DNA from: Neobacillus sp. FSL H8-0543
GTDB lineage: Bacteria > Bacillota > Bacilli > Bacillales > Cytobacillaceae
Direction of reading: 5' to 3'
NCBI RefSeq assembly: GCF_038592905.1
Contig: NZ_CP151943.1
Location: 4,290,501 to 4,354,500, forward strand
DNA: 64,000 nt
In this document: positions 7,581-17,247 of the stretch, in pieces
Position numbering within the stretch: position 1 is the first letter of the stretch
Layout: every line of letters starts with the position of its first letter
Program-made: the position numbers and the translations under genes
Notes under the pieces: model-generated
What the model was told of the DNA's origin: nothing
The model's database searches: none
What the model saw: the letters and a program-made list of their open reading frames with translations, nothing else

Positions 7581-7616
7581 AAAAGCATTCCGAATAAGAT
7601 TATTCGGGTGCTTTTT
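7581..7616 (+). terminator. Terminator of the lactate permease operon
   Basis: AAAAGCA(T)TCCGAATAA pairs with TTATTCGG(G)TGCTTTT around a short loop and ends in a T run. An 8-bp inverted repeat (ATTGGTTT/AAACCAAT) further on, at about 7727-7762, may be an operator for the next gene. Confidence 0.85.
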
Positions 7617-7789
7617 GTCATTTTAGGCCCGATATACACCCCTTTTTTTAATCTCAACCCCTTTCAAGAGTTATTGTTGGAAAATTAGAATAATTGATTT
7701 GTAATAGAAACGAATATGCGCTATATTGGTTTTATGGAAAATGACATGATTAAACCAATTATTTGTATGTTGATTAGTGGTGAGTTTAG

Positions 7790-8764
7790 TTGAAATCAAT
7801 TTTAATCGGTATTTGTGCGGCTATCTTTTTTGCTTTTACATTTGTCCTTAATGCATCTATGGAGTTATCTGGCGGCAGCTGGATTTGGAGTGCATCGCTC
7901 CGGTATTTCTTTATGGTCCCTTTTCTATTGTGTATTGTTTTAATGAGGAAAAATTTACGGCCACTCTTAAAAGAAATCAGTAAACAACCAGGTAAATGGA
8001 TGTTATGGAGCTTCATTGGCTTCGGGTTATTCTATGCTCCATTATGTTTTGCTGCTGCCTACTCACCAGGCTGGCTAATCGCTGGTACATGGCAAATTAC
8101 GATTATTTCAGGTGCATTACTGGCACCGTTATTTTTTGAGACGATACACACTAAGAATGGTTCAGTTCAGGTAAAAGGGAAGATTCCCATTAGGGGTCTT
8201 TTCATGTCAATGATCATTTTGTTAGGTATAGTTCTCATGCAGTTAGAACATGCAAAACAATTTTCCTTTGAGAATCTATTATGGGGAGTTGTCCCGATTC
8301 TGATTGCATCATTTGCCTATCCTTTAGGAAATCGCAAAATGATGGATGTATGTGAAGGGCGATTAGACGCTTATCAACGCGTGTTAGGAATGACTTTAGC
8401 AAGTCTTCCATTCTGGTTTTTACTTTCCTTGTATGGAATTTATACCGTTGGATTACCTAGTGGAGGGCAAAGTCTTCAATCTTTATTGGTGGCACTTTTT
8501 TCTGGGGTCATCGCGACTGTCTTATTTTTCATGGCTACAGATTTGGTAAGAGGAAATATGCAAAAGTTAGCTGCTGTTGAAGCGACACAATCAATGGAAG
8601 TGGTTTTTGCTTTAGCTGGTGAACTTCTATTTCTATCTATATCATTTCCTTCGCTACTATCATGGGGCGGAATTATTATCGTCATCCTTGGAATGATTTT
8701 GCATAGCTGTGTATCAAATAAAAAAGCGGAAAGTTATTTTGATCAATCAGTAAACTTAAACTAA
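7790..8764 (+). CDS. DMT-superfamily exporter (EmrE/PF13536-like)
   Basis: A protein of 324 residues with ten predicted membrane segments in two repeats, as in drug/metabolite transporters of the ten-helix class. The N-terminus reads SILIGICAAIFFAFTFVLNA, and a conserved segment near 240-290 contains AAVEATQSMEVVFALAGE. The start is a TTG with GGTGAG seven bases upstream; no better start is visible. It sits alone between two terminators, splitting the lactate permease from lutABC. The substrate is unknown: drug, amino acid or metabolite export are all possible. Confidence 0.75.
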   Translation: MKSILIGICAAIFFAFTFVLNASMELSGGSWIWSASLRYFFMVPFLLCIVLMRKNLRPLLKEISKQPGKWMLWSFIGFGLFYAPLCFAAAYSPGWLIAGTWQITIISGALLAPLFFETIHTKNGSVQVKGKIPIRGLFMSMIILLGIVLMQLEHAKQFSFENLLWGVVPILIASFAYPLGNRKMMDVCEGRLDAYQRVLGMTLASLPFWFLLSLYGIYTVGLPSGGQSLQSLLVALFSGVIATVLFFMATDLVRGNMQKLAAVEATQSMEVVFALAGELLFLSISFPSLLSWGGIIIVILGMILHSCVSNKKAESYFDQSVNLN

Positions 8765-8771
8765 AAATGGT

Positions 8772-8803
8772 GCGATGCTGAAAAAAAGGGCATCGCTTTT
8801 TTT
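8772..8803 (+). terminator. Terminator after the DMT exporter
   Basis: GCGATGC/GCATCGC arms around an 11-nt A-rich loop, followed by seven T residues, 40 bases before the lutA start. Confidence 0.85.
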
Positions 8804-8843
8804 CTATAATAATCAATAGATGTAGCTAAAAGGGGGTGGGAGA

Positions 8844-9560
8844 ATGAAAGTAAGTTTATTTGCGACATGCCTTGTGGATATGTTTCAAAGTAATGTAGGA
8901 AAGGCAACGGTTGAATTGCTAGAAAGACTAGGCTGTGAGATTGATTTTCCAAAATCTCAAGTTTGCTGCGGGCAGCCAGCATATAATAGCGGGTATACGA
9001 AAGAATCCAAAGAAGCGATGAAACGGATGATTGATACCTTTCAAGGTGCTGAGTTTGTGGTCTCACCATCAGGTTCATGTGCCTATATGTTTCACGAATA
9101 TCCTCATGTTTTTAAAGGGGATCCGATTTGGGAACCTAAAGCAAAGAAGTTAGCTGAAAAAACCTATGAGCTAACACAATTCATTGTAGATGTTCTAAAA
9201 GTTGAGGATGTGGGAGCTACATTTGAAGGAAATGTTACCTATCATACCTCATGCCATATGACAAGATTGCTGGGAGTGACAGAAGCTCCCATGGTTCTAT
9301 TGAAAAATGTCAAAGGGCTGAATTATACAGAGTTACCAGGAAAAGAGCAATGCTGCGGATTCGGTGGTACCTTTTCGGTTAAAATGGCACAAATATCAGA
9401 GCAGATGGTGGATGAAAAGGTGTGTCATATCGAGGAAACAGGCGCAGATTATCTAATCGGGGCAGACGCTGGATGTCTTATGAACATCGGCGGAAGAATC
9501 GACCGAAAAGGAAAGCCTATTAAGGTTTTACATATTGCTGAAGTTTTAAATAGTCGTTAA
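8844..9560 (+). CDS. lutA: Lactate utilization protein LutA (Fe-S oxidoreductase)
   Basis: A 238-residue protein of the LutA/YkgE family with two CCG modules. The first is [12 protein letters not shown] near residue 42; the second is [13 protein letters not shown] near residue 170. Each ligates part of an iron-sulfur centre of the heterodisulfide-reductase type. With LutB and LutC it oxidises L-lactate to pyruvate in the cytoplasm. The length is normal and AGGGGGTGGG precedes the ATG. It is first in a tight lutABC operon with gaps of about 50 and 2 bases. No lutR gene is adjacent. Confidence 0.93.
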   Translation: MKVSLFATCLVDMFQSNVGKATVELLERLGCEIDFPKSQVCCGQPAYNSGYTKESKEAMKRMIDTFQGAEFVVSPSGSCAYMFHEYPHVFKGDPIWEPKAKKLAEKTYELTQFIVDVLKVEDVGATFEGNVTYHTSCHMTRLLGVTEAPMVLLKNVKGLNYTELPGKEQCCGFGGTFSVKMAQISEQMVDEKVCHIEETGADYLIGADAGCLMNIGGRIDRKGKPIKVLHIAEVLNSR

Positions 9561-9611
9561 TAATTTTGATACCTTCAAAAGGAATGTGTTTTAAAATGGA
9601 GGAATAAACGA

Positions 9612-11036
9612 ATGGCAATGAAAATTGGCAATGAGCACTTTAAGGAACGAGTGGATAAAGGGATTCATGACGATTTTATGCGTGGAGCTGTATCCAGTGC
9701 CCAGGATGGTATGGGTGTTAAACGACGCCTTGCAACAGAGGAACTTGGGAACTGGGAAGAATGGCGCTCGCATGGGGAAGAAATCCGCCAGCATGTCCTC
9801 GAGAACTTGGATTACTATTTGGAACAACTAAGTGAAAAAGTCGCAAAGCGTGGTGGAAATGTCTATTTTGCGCAAACAAAAGAGGAAGCAAATGAATATA
9901 TTCGCGGAATTGTCCGCCAGAAAAAAGCAAAAAAGATAGTAAAATCCAAATCGATGGTAACCGAAGAAATTAGTCTAAATGCGGCTTTGGAACAAGAAGG
10001 CTGTCAGGTCATTGAAACGGACCTTGGCGAGTATATTCTCCAAGTGGATGATCATGATCCCCCTTCCCATATCGTTGTACCCGCTCTTCATAAAAATAAA
10101 GAGCAAATCCGTGATGTTTTCACGGAAAGGCTTGGCTATAACAAAACATCTAAACCTGAAGAGTTAGCATGGCATGCACGGGAAATGCTCAGGAAGGAAT
10201 ATCTGTCAGCAGACATTGGCATTACCGGCTGTAACTTTGCCGTTGCCGAAACTGGATCGTTCAGTTTGGTCACAAATGAAGGAAATGCTGATTTGGTAAC
10301 GGCTTTACCAAAAACACAAATTACTGTAATGGGTATGGAAAGGATTGTCCCTACCTTTGAAGAAATGGAAGTTCTTGTATCACTGTTAACCAGGAGTGCC
10401 GTTGGGCAAAAGTTAACTAGCTATATTACTGTACTTACTGGACCAAGGGAAGAATTAGATGTCGATGGCCCCGAGGAATTCCATCTTGTCATTGTTGATA
10501 ACGGCCGTTCCAATATACTTGGCGGAGAATTTCAATCAGTCTTACAATGCATTCGCTGTGCGGCCTGTGTCAACGTATGCCCGGTTTATCGCCATGTTGG
10601 CGGGCATTCCTATGGGTCAATCTATTCAGGACCAATTGGCGCTGTCCTTTCACCATTACTTGGCGGTTATGATGAATTCAAGGAACTTCCTTATGCTTCT
10701 ACGCTTTGCGGGGCTTGTACAGAAGTCTGTCCGGTAAAAATCCCGCTGCATAACCTGCTTCATAAGCACCGGGAAGTGATTGTTGAGAAGGAAGGAAAGG
10801 CGCCAATATCAGAAAAACTAGCGATGAAGGCATTCGGGTTAGGTGCTGCATCACCTATTCTTTATCAAATTGGCTCTAAAATCGCTCCAACTGCCATGAA
10901 TCCATTTACAGTGGGGGAAAAGATTTCAAAGGGACCTGGACCATTAAAAGCTTGGACTGAAATACGGGAGTTTCCTGCTCCGAATAAAGAGAGATTTAGA
11001 GATTGGTTTAAGAATAGAGAAAAGGGGGGCGATTAA
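9612..11036 (+). CDS. lutB: Lactate utilization protein LutB (iron-sulfur)
   Basis: A 474-residue protein of the LutB/YkgF family. An N-terminal LUD domain (about residues 60-290) is followed by two ferredoxin-like [4Fe-4S] motifs, [14 protein letters not shown] near 315 and [13 protein letters not shown] near 365. It carries electrons in the LutABC lactate dehydrogenase complex. TGGAGG lies upstream of the ATG. Length and domain order are normal, and no cysteine of either cluster is missing. The LutC start follows two bases after its stop. Confidence 0.93.
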   Translation: MAMKIGNEHFKERVDKGIHDDFMRGAVSSAQDGMGVKRRLATEELGNWEEWRSHGEEIRQHVLENLDYYLEQLSEKVAKRGGNVYFAQTKEEANEYIRGIVRQKKAKKIVKSKSMVTEEISLNAALEQEGCQVIETDLGEYILQVDDHDPPSHIVVPALHKNKEQIRDVFTERLGYNKTSKPEELAWHAREMLRKEYLSADIGITGCNFAVAETGSFSLVTNEGNADLVTALPKTQITVMGMERIVPTFEEMEVLVSLLTRSAVGQKLTSYITVLTGPREELDVDGPEEFHLVIVDNGRSNILGGEFQSVLQCIRCAACVNVCPVYRHVGGHSYGSIYSGPIGAVLSPLLGGYDEFKELPYASTLCGACTEVCPVKIPLHNLLHKHREVIVEKEGKAPISEKLAMKAFGLGAASPILYQIGSKIAPTAMNPFTVGEKISKGPGPLKAWTEIREFPAPNKERFRDWFKNREKGGD

Positions 11037-11038
11037 TC

Positions 11039-11758
11039 ATGTCAGGAACTATTGAGAGTCGTGAAGCATTTTTAAATAAAATTGCCAGCCAGCTAGGACG
11101 AGCCAGGATAACGACTCCAGTTGAACGGCCAAAATGGAAATTTCGCCCCCAGGACAATGTGCTGAAGGATGCTACACAAGATGACTTATTAGAAGTTTTA
11201 CAAGAGCAGTGTAAAAGAATACATACATCACTTGTAACAACAGATCTAAAAGAATTATCCTCCACTCTTAATGATGTGATATCTGAATATGGCGGCGGTC
11301 CAATCGTTACTTGGAGGGATGAGCGATTCTCCCAATGGGGTCTCGACAGGCTAATGAAATCCGAATGGCCAGCTCAAAATATCGATGTCTTTGAATGGGA
11401 CCATACGAAAGGGGCAGAGAACATTACAAAAGCAGAAAAGGCAAATGTCGGTATTACCATCAGTGAAATTACACTGGCTGAGTCAGGAACCGTTGTTTTA
11501 TTTAGTAATGAGAACAAAGGAAGAACGGTTAGCTTTCTGCCAGCTGCCTATATTGCCTTAATCCCCAAAAGTTCGCTGGTGCCAAGGATGACTCAAGCAG
11601 CAAAAAAAATGCGTGAACTTTATCAAAAAACAGGTTACATCGCTACCTGCATCAATTTTATTACAGGACCAAGCAATTCAGCGGATATTGAGTTAAACCT
11701 AGTAGTTGGAGTCCACGGACCGGTGAAGGCAGCCTATATTGTCATAAATGATCTTTAA
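11039..11758 (+). CDS. lutC: Lactate utilization protein LutC
   Basis: A 239-residue LUD-domain protein, third subunit of the lactate oxidation complex. Conserved family stretches are GITISEITLAESGTVVLFS and the end ITGPSNSADIELNLVVGVHG. Its start lies two bases after the lutB stop, with GGGGGG in the lutB tail as ribosome binding site, so the pair is probably translationally coupled. No clear terminator follows in the 138 bases before the next gene, so read-through into the peptidase gene is possible. Confidence 0.92.
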   Translation: MSGTIESREAFLNKIASQLGRARITTPVERPKWKFRPQDNVLKDATQDDLLEVLQEQCKRIHTSLVTTDLKELSSTLNDVISEYGGGPIVTWRDERFSQWGLDRLMKSEWPAQNIDVFEWDHTKGAENITKAEKANVGITISEITLAESGTVVLFSNENKGRTVSFLPAAYIALIPKSSLVPRMTQAAKKMRELYQKTGYIATCINFITGPSNSADIELNLVVGVHGPVKAAYIVINDL

Positions 11759-11896
11759 AAGGTTTTTGAAGTCTGTTTTTATGCAGCTAAGACAAAAGGT
11801 AATAAAAGAAAATGTAAACTATCAGGTCCTTGTTCTAGTCAATAGGCATGGAATTCATTTATAAATTTCGAATTTCCGGGTTTAGGAGGATGTCAC

Positions 11897-13519
11897 TTGT
11901 GTGATTTAAAATGGGGTAAACCAGAAACATTGCGCTCATTGCTTTGCGAGCTTGTCGGTTGGCAAAGCAGGACCCTCACAGAGGGGGAGATCAAATTCGC
12001 GTACAATTTAAAATCGAAGTTATTGGAACTGGAATACTTCCAAAAAAACCCTTCCAATGTAGGACTTCATGAAACTGGCCGAGGACGTAATGCCGTTACT
12101 GCTTTATATAAAAATAATGATTCGGCAGAGACAATTGTCTTAATTAGTCATTTTGATACGGTTGATACTAAAGAATATGCGGAACTTGAACCTCTTGCAT
12201 GCCAACCAGAAGAACTAACCGTTGCTTTATTAAACTGGACAAAAGAGTTACCGATTGATTCGCGTGTTGACCTCGAGTCGGGTGACTATTTATTCGGTCG
12301 AGGGACTATGGATATGAAAATGGGTCTCGCCCTTCACATGGCTTTGATTGAAAAAGCGAGTTTTGAAAAATGGCCAATCAATTTATTACTGGTTAGTGTA
12401 CCAGATGAAGAGGTTGACTCAGAAGGAATGCGTGCCGTCATTCCAAAACTTGTCCAATTACAAGAAGAACATCAATTGAAATACAAATTGTTTTTAAATA
12501 GTGAACCATCATTCTCACAGAACCCAGGGGATACCAATTATTATATTTATTCGGGATCCATTGGTAAAATAATGCCTGCTGTTTTATTTTACGGCAAAGA
12601 AACCCATGTTGGCGAGCCTTTGAGTGGCCTAACTGCTAATTATATGGCATCTTTTTTAACTCAACGAATGGAATGGAATTCTTTATTCCGAGAGAATAAT
12701 TTCGGAGAAAATACACCGCTTCCAGTTTCACTTCGGCAAAAAGATCTGAAGGTTGAATATAGCACACAGACACCAAACCGTGCGGAAGCACTTTATAATG
12801 TATTTCTAATGAAGCGTAATGCCGGCGAAATAATGGATATATTTGGGGCAGTGGCTAGGGACGCTGCTAGAACATGCAATACTGCATATTTTGAAATGTG
12901 TGAGCGGGAAGGCATTGAACCCATTGGAAAAGTAAATGTCTTATACTATGAAGAGTTACTAGAGTATGCTATGAACAAACTAGGATCGAAAGCCATCGAA
13001 GGTTTCAAAATTGAGGTAATGAATAACTCAAACTGGGACGACCGTGAAAAATCCATTAGAATCGCTGATTTACTTATGATTCATTGTCAAGAACTCGGTC
13101 CGACAATGGTCCTGTTGTTCGCACCGCCGTTTTATCCTGCGGTTAATTCTTCAAACGTACCGCTTGTCATTGAAGCAGTTAAATTAATGAAGAAAATTGG
13201 AAAAGAACAATTAAATTTAGAAATTAATCAAATCCATTATTTTAATGGTATCTCCGATCTCAGCTATGTCTTATACGAGGACGAAGATCAAGGCTGGAAA
13301 ACGTACGAACGCAATACACCAGTGTGGGGAGACACATACTGCATTCCCTTTGCAGATATACAAAAGATAAATGCCCCTGTATTGAATATCGGTCCTTTCG
13401 GAAAAGATGCACATAAGCGAACGGAAAGACTTCATATAAATAGTGCATTTGTTCAAGTGCCGATAATGCTAGAGGCATTAGTTCGCAGTATGTTTCCTAT
13501 AAATCAAACTTCAGAATAA
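11897..13519 (+). CDS. M20-family metallopeptidase, RocB-like
   Basis: A protein of 540 residues. The zinc-peptidase signatures are in order: SHFDTVD (HxD) near residue 87, GRGTMDMKMG (bridging Asp) near 135, and PDEEVDSEG (catalytic and metal Glu pair) near 175. The length and C-terminus match RocB, the arginine-utilisation M20 protein of Bacillus, rather than short dipeptidases. It starts with TTG eight bases after AGGAGG; the nearby GTG is directly followed by a stop in its frame. It is probably a cytoplasmic aminoacylase or peptidase. No roc genes lie nearby, so a role in arginine use is unproven. Confidence 0.82.
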   Translation: MCDLKWGKPETLRSLLCELVGWQSRTLTEGEIKFAYNLKSKLLELEYFQKNPSNVGLHETGRGRNAVTALYKNNDSAETIVLISHFDTVDTKEYAELEPLACQPEELTVALLNWTKELPIDSRVDLESGDYLFGRGTMDMKMGLALHMALIEKASFEKWPINLLLVSVPDEEVDSEGMRAVIPKLVQLQEEHQLKYKLFLNSEPSFSQNPGDTNYYIYSGSIGKIMPAVLFYGKETHVGEPLSGLTANYMASFLTQRMEWNSLFRENNFGENTPLPVSLRQKDLKVEYSTQTPNRAEALYNVFLMKRNAGEIMDIFGAVARDAARTCNTAYFEMCEREGIEPIGKVNVLYYEELLEYAMNKLGSKAIEGFKIEVMNNSNWDDREKSIRIADLLMIHCQELGPTMVLLFAPPFYPAVNSSNVPLVIEAVKLMKKIGKEQLNLEINQIHYFNGISDLSYVLYEDEDQGWKTYERNTPVWGDTYCIPFADIQKINAPVLNIGPFGKDAHKRTERLHINSAFVQVPIMLEALVRSMFPINQTSE

Positions 13520-14088
13520 CAGAAAGTGGCGATTCAAATGGGTAAGAGCCTTTTCCGGCTGCAATTAAAATAGTTGAAATTTAATAATTGATATATTAAG
13601 TGGTAGCCCGGTTCAATACCTTATCCATACCAGCCAATTAACTGCTTAATATAAAACTCTAACTTTTAGGGGGACACATCAGTGTGATGTTCCCCGCGGT
13701 CTTTTAAGTGTCTTTATCTATTATATATTGATAGATATTTTTAGCTAAGTGAATATAAAATAATGGTTAACTATTATTCAAGTAAGTTAATAAAATTTCT
13801 TCAATTCACTTTAAACGATTATTTTCTTTTCATAATAAAGTATAAATTTTTCCAAGGCTACCGCTGCCTGGTGGCTAATCGCTTCAAGGAGATTTATATC
13901 CTCTATTTTAAACTGCAAAGATAGTTCAAAAGAGTCCAATGTAATTACGTGCTACCCCTATCATTACTTTCTAAATTTTCATATAATCAGAATATAACTA
14001 TTAGGGAATAGTTGGGGTTTGCTATTTTATTATTTTCAAATTTTTTGCTGAAAAATAAAATGAATTTTTAGAAGGGTGTTGTAGCTAA
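13520..14088 (+). other. Intergenic region with hairpin and relic GAF fragment
   Basis: A hairpin GGGGACACATCA/TGATGTTCCCC with one bulge sits at 13669-13695 without a T tract. A minus-strand relic of a GAF domain occupies about 13811-13951 and is listed separately. The remaining DNA is very AT-rich and shows no other feature I can support. Confidence 0.45.
13811..13951 (-). pseudogene. Relic of the C-terminal end of a GAF-domain protein
   Basis: The minus-strand frame ending in a TAA at 13811-13813 reads VITLDSFELSLQFKIEDINL followed by LEAISHQAAVALEKFILYYE. This is the classic end of a GAF sensor domain (G-V-l-T-L ... F-t-e-e-D-l-L-a-i-a-n-Q-A-A-i-A-I-e-N). About 45 codons survive. A stop codon and an apparent frame change lie immediately upstream, and nothing before that is recognisable. 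It is a dead fragment of a GAF-containing regulator or kinase. Confidence 0.65.
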
Positions 14089-15228
14089 ATGAATTTTGAT
14101 TTAACGAAAGAACAAGAGATGATACGCAGTGTAATTCGAGATTTTGCTGATGCAGAAGTTGCTCCTGGAGCAGATGAACGCGATCGAACGGGGGATTTCC
14201 CTAAGGAACTTTTTTCGAAATTAGCAGAGTTAGGGATCATGGGTCTTCCTTTCCCTGAACAATATGGTGGAGGTGAAGCAGACACGATCAGCTTTGCAAT
14301 TGTTGTTGAAGAACTTAGTCGTGTATGTGCATCAACAGGAATTACCTATTCAGCACATATTTCATTAGGAGGGGCCCCTCTTAATTTATTTGGTACCCAC
14401 GAGCAAAAAGAGAAATACTTAACACCAATTTGTACTGGAGAGTCCTTCGGAGCATTTGGATTGACTGAACCGAATGCAGGCTCCGATGCGGGAGGAACTC
14501 AAACAACAGCAGTTCTTGATGGAGATGAGTGGATCATTAACGGCTCCAAATGTTTTATTACAAATGCAAGCTTTGCCAATCACCTTGCAGTAACTGCGGT
14601 AACTGACCGTTCAAAAGGAATCAACGGTATCAGTGCATTTATTGTTCCTACAAAAGCTTCAGGATTCACTGTAATCGATAACTACGAAAAAATGGGTCTG
14701 CATGCCTCAAATACCACAGAACTTATCCTAGAGAATGTAAGAGTTCCTAAAGAAAATCTGCTAGGAAAAGTTGGAAACGGTTACAAACAATTTTTAGCTA
14801 CTCTTGATGGCGGAAGAATTGGAATTGGTGCCATGGCTGTTGGCATTGCTCAAGGAGCATATGAAAAATCTCTTCAATATGCTAAAGAAAGAAAACAGTT
14901 TGGAAAAAGCTTAGCCAATTTCCAGGCAATTCAATTTAAATTAGCTGACATGGCAATGAATATCGAATTAGCCCGGAATATGGTTTTCAAAGCAGCTTGG
15001 TTAAAGGATCAAGGACGAGTATTTAAAAAAGAGGCGGCCTATGCAAAATTATTCGCTTCGGAAATATGCATGCGTGCATGTGATCAAGCGATTCAAATTC
15101 ATGGCGGATATGGATATATGAAGGAATATCAAGTTGAGCGATTCTTCCGTGATGCGAAACTCTTGGAAATTGGTGAAGGAACATCAGAAGTTCAACGAAT
15201 GGTCATAGCAAAACAAATTGGATGTTAA
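14089..15228 (+). CDS. Acyl-CoA dehydrogenase
   Basis: A 379-residue flavoprotein of normal length. It has both family signatures: AFGLTEPNAGSDAGG near residue 125 and QIHGGYGYMKEYQVERFFRD near 335. The catalytic Glu lies in LEIGEGTSE near 365, as in short and branched-chain enzymes. It oxidises an acyl-CoA to the 2-enoyl-CoA and passes electrons to ETF. The next genes are a biotin carboxylase and a biotin carrier, the grouping seen in the Bacillus yngJ-yngH-yngHB leucine/branched-acid cluster, so isovaleryl-CoA or a similar substrate is likely. Chain-length choice is inference. Confidence 0.88.
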   Translation: MNFDLTKEQEMIRSVIRDFADAEVAPGADERDRTGDFPKELFSKLAELGIMGLPFPEQYGGGEADTISFAIVVEELSRVCASTGITYSAHISLGGAPLNLFGTHEQKEKYLTPICTGESFGAFGLTEPNAGSDAGGTQTTAVLDGDEWIINGSKCFITNASFANHLAVTAVTDRSKGINGISAFIVPTKASGFTVIDNYEKMGLHASNTTELILENVRVPKENLLGKVGNGYKQFLATLDGGRIGIGAMAVGIAQGAYEKSLQYAKERKQFGKSLANFQAIQFKLADMAMNIELARNMVFKAAWLKDQGRVFKKEAAYAKLFASEICMRACDQAIQIHGGYGYMKEYQVERFFRDAKLLEIGEGTSEVQRMVIAKQIGC

Positions 15229-15337
15229 GTAACCCAAGTGTAATTTTTCTAGTTACAAATCTCATTAACGTAAAAGCTTGAATTGAAGACTGCGAGTTTT
15301 GAACCTATTTAATAGAAGATAGAAAGGGAGGAAAGGC

Positions 15338-16693
15338 ATGTTCAAAAAGGTTTTAATTGCTAATCGCGGCGAAATTGCTGTACGTGTAATCCGTACATGC
15401 AAAGCCTTAGGGATTACAACGATTGCCGTTTACTCAGAAGCTGATGCGAATGCTCCACATGTGAAAATGGCAGATGAGGCCTATTTAATCGGAGGTCCTC
15501 GCGTAGCAGAAAGCTATTTAAATATTAATAAGATTCTAGAGGTGGCTAAAGTTTCAAAAGCGGAGGCAATTCACCCGGGATATGGCCTGCTTTCTGAAAA
15601 TGCTGGCTTTGCAAGCCGTTGTGAAGAAGCAGGACTTATATTCATCGGTCCTTCTCCAAAGGTTATTTCTAAAATGGGAAGTAAGATTGAATCACGCAAA
15701 GCGATGGAGGCCGCAGGTGTTCCTGTCGTACCAGGGATTACCTATCCTCTGGCAGATGCAGAGGAAGCGGTAGAAGCGGCGGATCGCATCGGTTATCCCG
15801 TTATGCTAAAAGCCTCCGCTGGGGGTGGCGGAATTGGAATGCAGGTGGTCCAAAACGGGGATGAAATCCGAAAAGCTTTTGAGGGGAATCAAAAGCGGGC
15901 TACTGATTTCTTTGGCGATGGAGCCATGTATATTGAAAAATTCGTTGAAAATCCAAGACATATTGAGATTCAAATTTTGGCAGACGGGTTTGGAAATGTC
16001 GTTTACCTTTGGGAACGTGAATGTTCGATCCAGCGTCGTCATCAAAAAGTGGTAGAGGAAGCTCCTTCATCGTTTATATCTGAAGAAACTCGTACCAAGA
16101 TGGGGGAGGCTGCAGTAAAAGCTTCAAAATCAATTGGGTATAAAAATGCAGGAACAATCGAGTTCTTGGTTGATGAAGAACAAAATTTCTACTTTCTTGA
16201 AATGAATACCCGTTTGCAAGTGGAGCATCCGATTACGGAAGAAATTACAGGTATAGACCTAGTTGAAAAACAATTGCAAATTGCTGCAGGTGAAGCTCTG
16301 AATTTTTCACAAGAAGAGGTAGAACGTGAGGGGCATGCAATTGAGGTTAGAATCTATGCAGAAGATCCCAAAACATTTTTCCCTTCACCTGGAAAAATAA
16401 CAAAATTAGATTTGCCGAACGGACCTGGAATTCGGCATGAATTAGCGATAAACGGTCAATCTGTAGTGACTCCTTATTATGATCCAATGATTGCTAAGCT
16501 TGTTGTAAAGGGCTGCAATCGTGAAGAGGCTATAAATCGTCTGCAAGATGCATTAGCTGATTATCATATTGAAGGTATTAAAACAAATATCCCAATGCTG
16601 CAAGAGGTAATTGCCCATTTGGCTTTTCATTTAGGTGATACGACAACAGACTTTATTAACAAGTATATAAAAACCAAAAAAACAAAATCGTAA
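15338..16693 (+). CDS. Biotin carboxylase subunit (AccC/YngH-like)
   Basis: A 451-residue ATP-grasp biotin carboxylase. It begins FKKVLIANRGEIAVRVIRTC, has the Gly-rich ATP loop ASAGGGGIGMQ near residue 165, and has FLEMNTRLQVEHPITEEITG near 290 with the metal-binding Glu/Asn and the HCO3-site Arg. It carboxylates the biotin on a carrier protein using ATP and bicarbonate. The 70-residue carrier gene follows 17 bases later. No carboxyltransferase is nearby, so either the partner is elsewhere or the cluster has lost it. AAGGGAGG precedes the ATG. Confidence 0.9.
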   Translation: MFKKVLIANRGEIAVRVIRTCKALGITTIAVYSEADANAPHVKMADEAYLIGGPRVAESYLNINKILEVAKVSKAEAIHPGYGLLSENAGFASRCEEAGLIFIGPSPKVISKMGSKIESRKAMEAAGVPVVPGITYPLADAEEAVEAADRIGYPVMLKASAGGGGIGMQVVQNGDEIRKAFEGNQKRATDFFGDGAMYIEKFVENPRHIEIQILADGFGNVVYLWERECSIQRRHQKVVEEAPSSFISEETRTKMGEAAVKASKSIGYKNAGTIEFLVDEEQNFYFLEMNTRLQVEHPITEEITGIDLVEKQLQIAAGEALNFSQEEVEREGHAIEVRIYAEDPKTFFPSPGKITKLDLPNGPGIRHELAINGQSVVTPYYDPMIAKLVVKGCNREEAINRLQDALADYHIEGIKTNIPMLQEVIAHLAFHLGDTTTDFINKYIKTKKTKS

Positions 16694-16710
16694 AAATAGG
16701 AGGAATAATC

Positions 16711-16923
16711 ATGAGTAAAATCATTGCAAGTATGGCAGGCAGTGTATGGAAGGTTTTAATTAAAGTGGGTGATCAGGTAGAAGAGGGTCAAGAAGTTGTG
16801 ATTTTAGAATCGATGAAAATGGAGATTCCGATTGAAGCTGAATTCGCTGGAACGGTGAAAGAAGTAAAAGTAAATGAAGGCGACTTTGTAAATGAAGGTG
16901 ACGTCATTGTAGAAGTTGAATAA
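16711..16923 (+). CDS. Biotin carboxyl carrier protein (YngHB-like)
   Basis: A 70-residue protein that is essentially one biotinyl domain. The biotin attachment motif is LESMKMEIPI (Lys near residue 36), flanked by the usual Gly and Val positions. It lacks the N-terminal extension of AccB and therefore matches the short YngHB type. It carries CO2 from the preceding biotin carboxylase to an acyl-CoA carboxyltransferase. AGGAGG stands eight bases before the ATG. A fragment of a jetD gene begins four bases after its stop codon. Confidence 0.9.
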   Translation: MSKIIASMAGSVWKVLIKVGDQVEEGQEVVILESMKMEIPIEAEFAGTVKEVKVNEGDFVNEGDVIVEVE

Positions 16924-16927
16924 TAAT

Positions 16928-17017
16928 GAACCTGAACTGATTATTTATGGTGATGGGATGAAAATAGAACGAAGTTTTTCCTTTTTCTTTCGAATTTTCC
17001 AGCCAAAATACTATCTT
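16928..17017 (+). pseudogene. Fragment of a Wadjet jetD gene (Toprim region)
   Basis: Ninety bases align without gaps to 31941-32030 inside the intact jetD of this window; I count 82 identities by hand. The reading frame is preserved (EPELIIYGDGMKIERSFSFF), and several differences are silent or conservative, so it looks like a piece of a diverged homologue rather than a fresh copy. It starts four bases after the biotin carrier stop codon and ends just inside the next terminator. It has no start codon context and cannot be functional alone. Confidence 0.85.
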
Positions 17018-17020
17018 TTC

Positions 17021-17059
17021 AACCAGTAGGACCGTGGGGAAGGTTCTACTGGTTTTTTT
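17021..17059 (+). terminator. Terminator after the acyl-CoA dehydrogenase/biotin cluster
   Basis: AACCAGTAGGACC pairs with GGTTCTACTGGTT through 13 bp including one G-U, followed by a T7 run. It abuts the jetD fragment, whose in-frame stop lies within the stem. Confidence 0.88.
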
Positions 17060-17247
17060 GTTGTGCAAAAAAACTCTATGATAAAGGATTTGGTGTTAAG
17101 TGTGGTCAACTTTTATTTTAGCTTTTAAATCCTATATTACGAGCCTTGTCAAAACAATTCATTTCTATGTCATAATTTAATCATAAACCATTGTATGATT
17201 TGCACAATTGAATGCAAGGTTTTTTGGATTCGTTAAACGATGACGGT

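Noticed and set aside
15338..16923. Urea or pyruvate carboxylase
   Set aside because: The biotin carboxylase is a stand-alone subunit of 451 residues with a separate 70-residue carrier; no fused carboxyltransferase domain is present.
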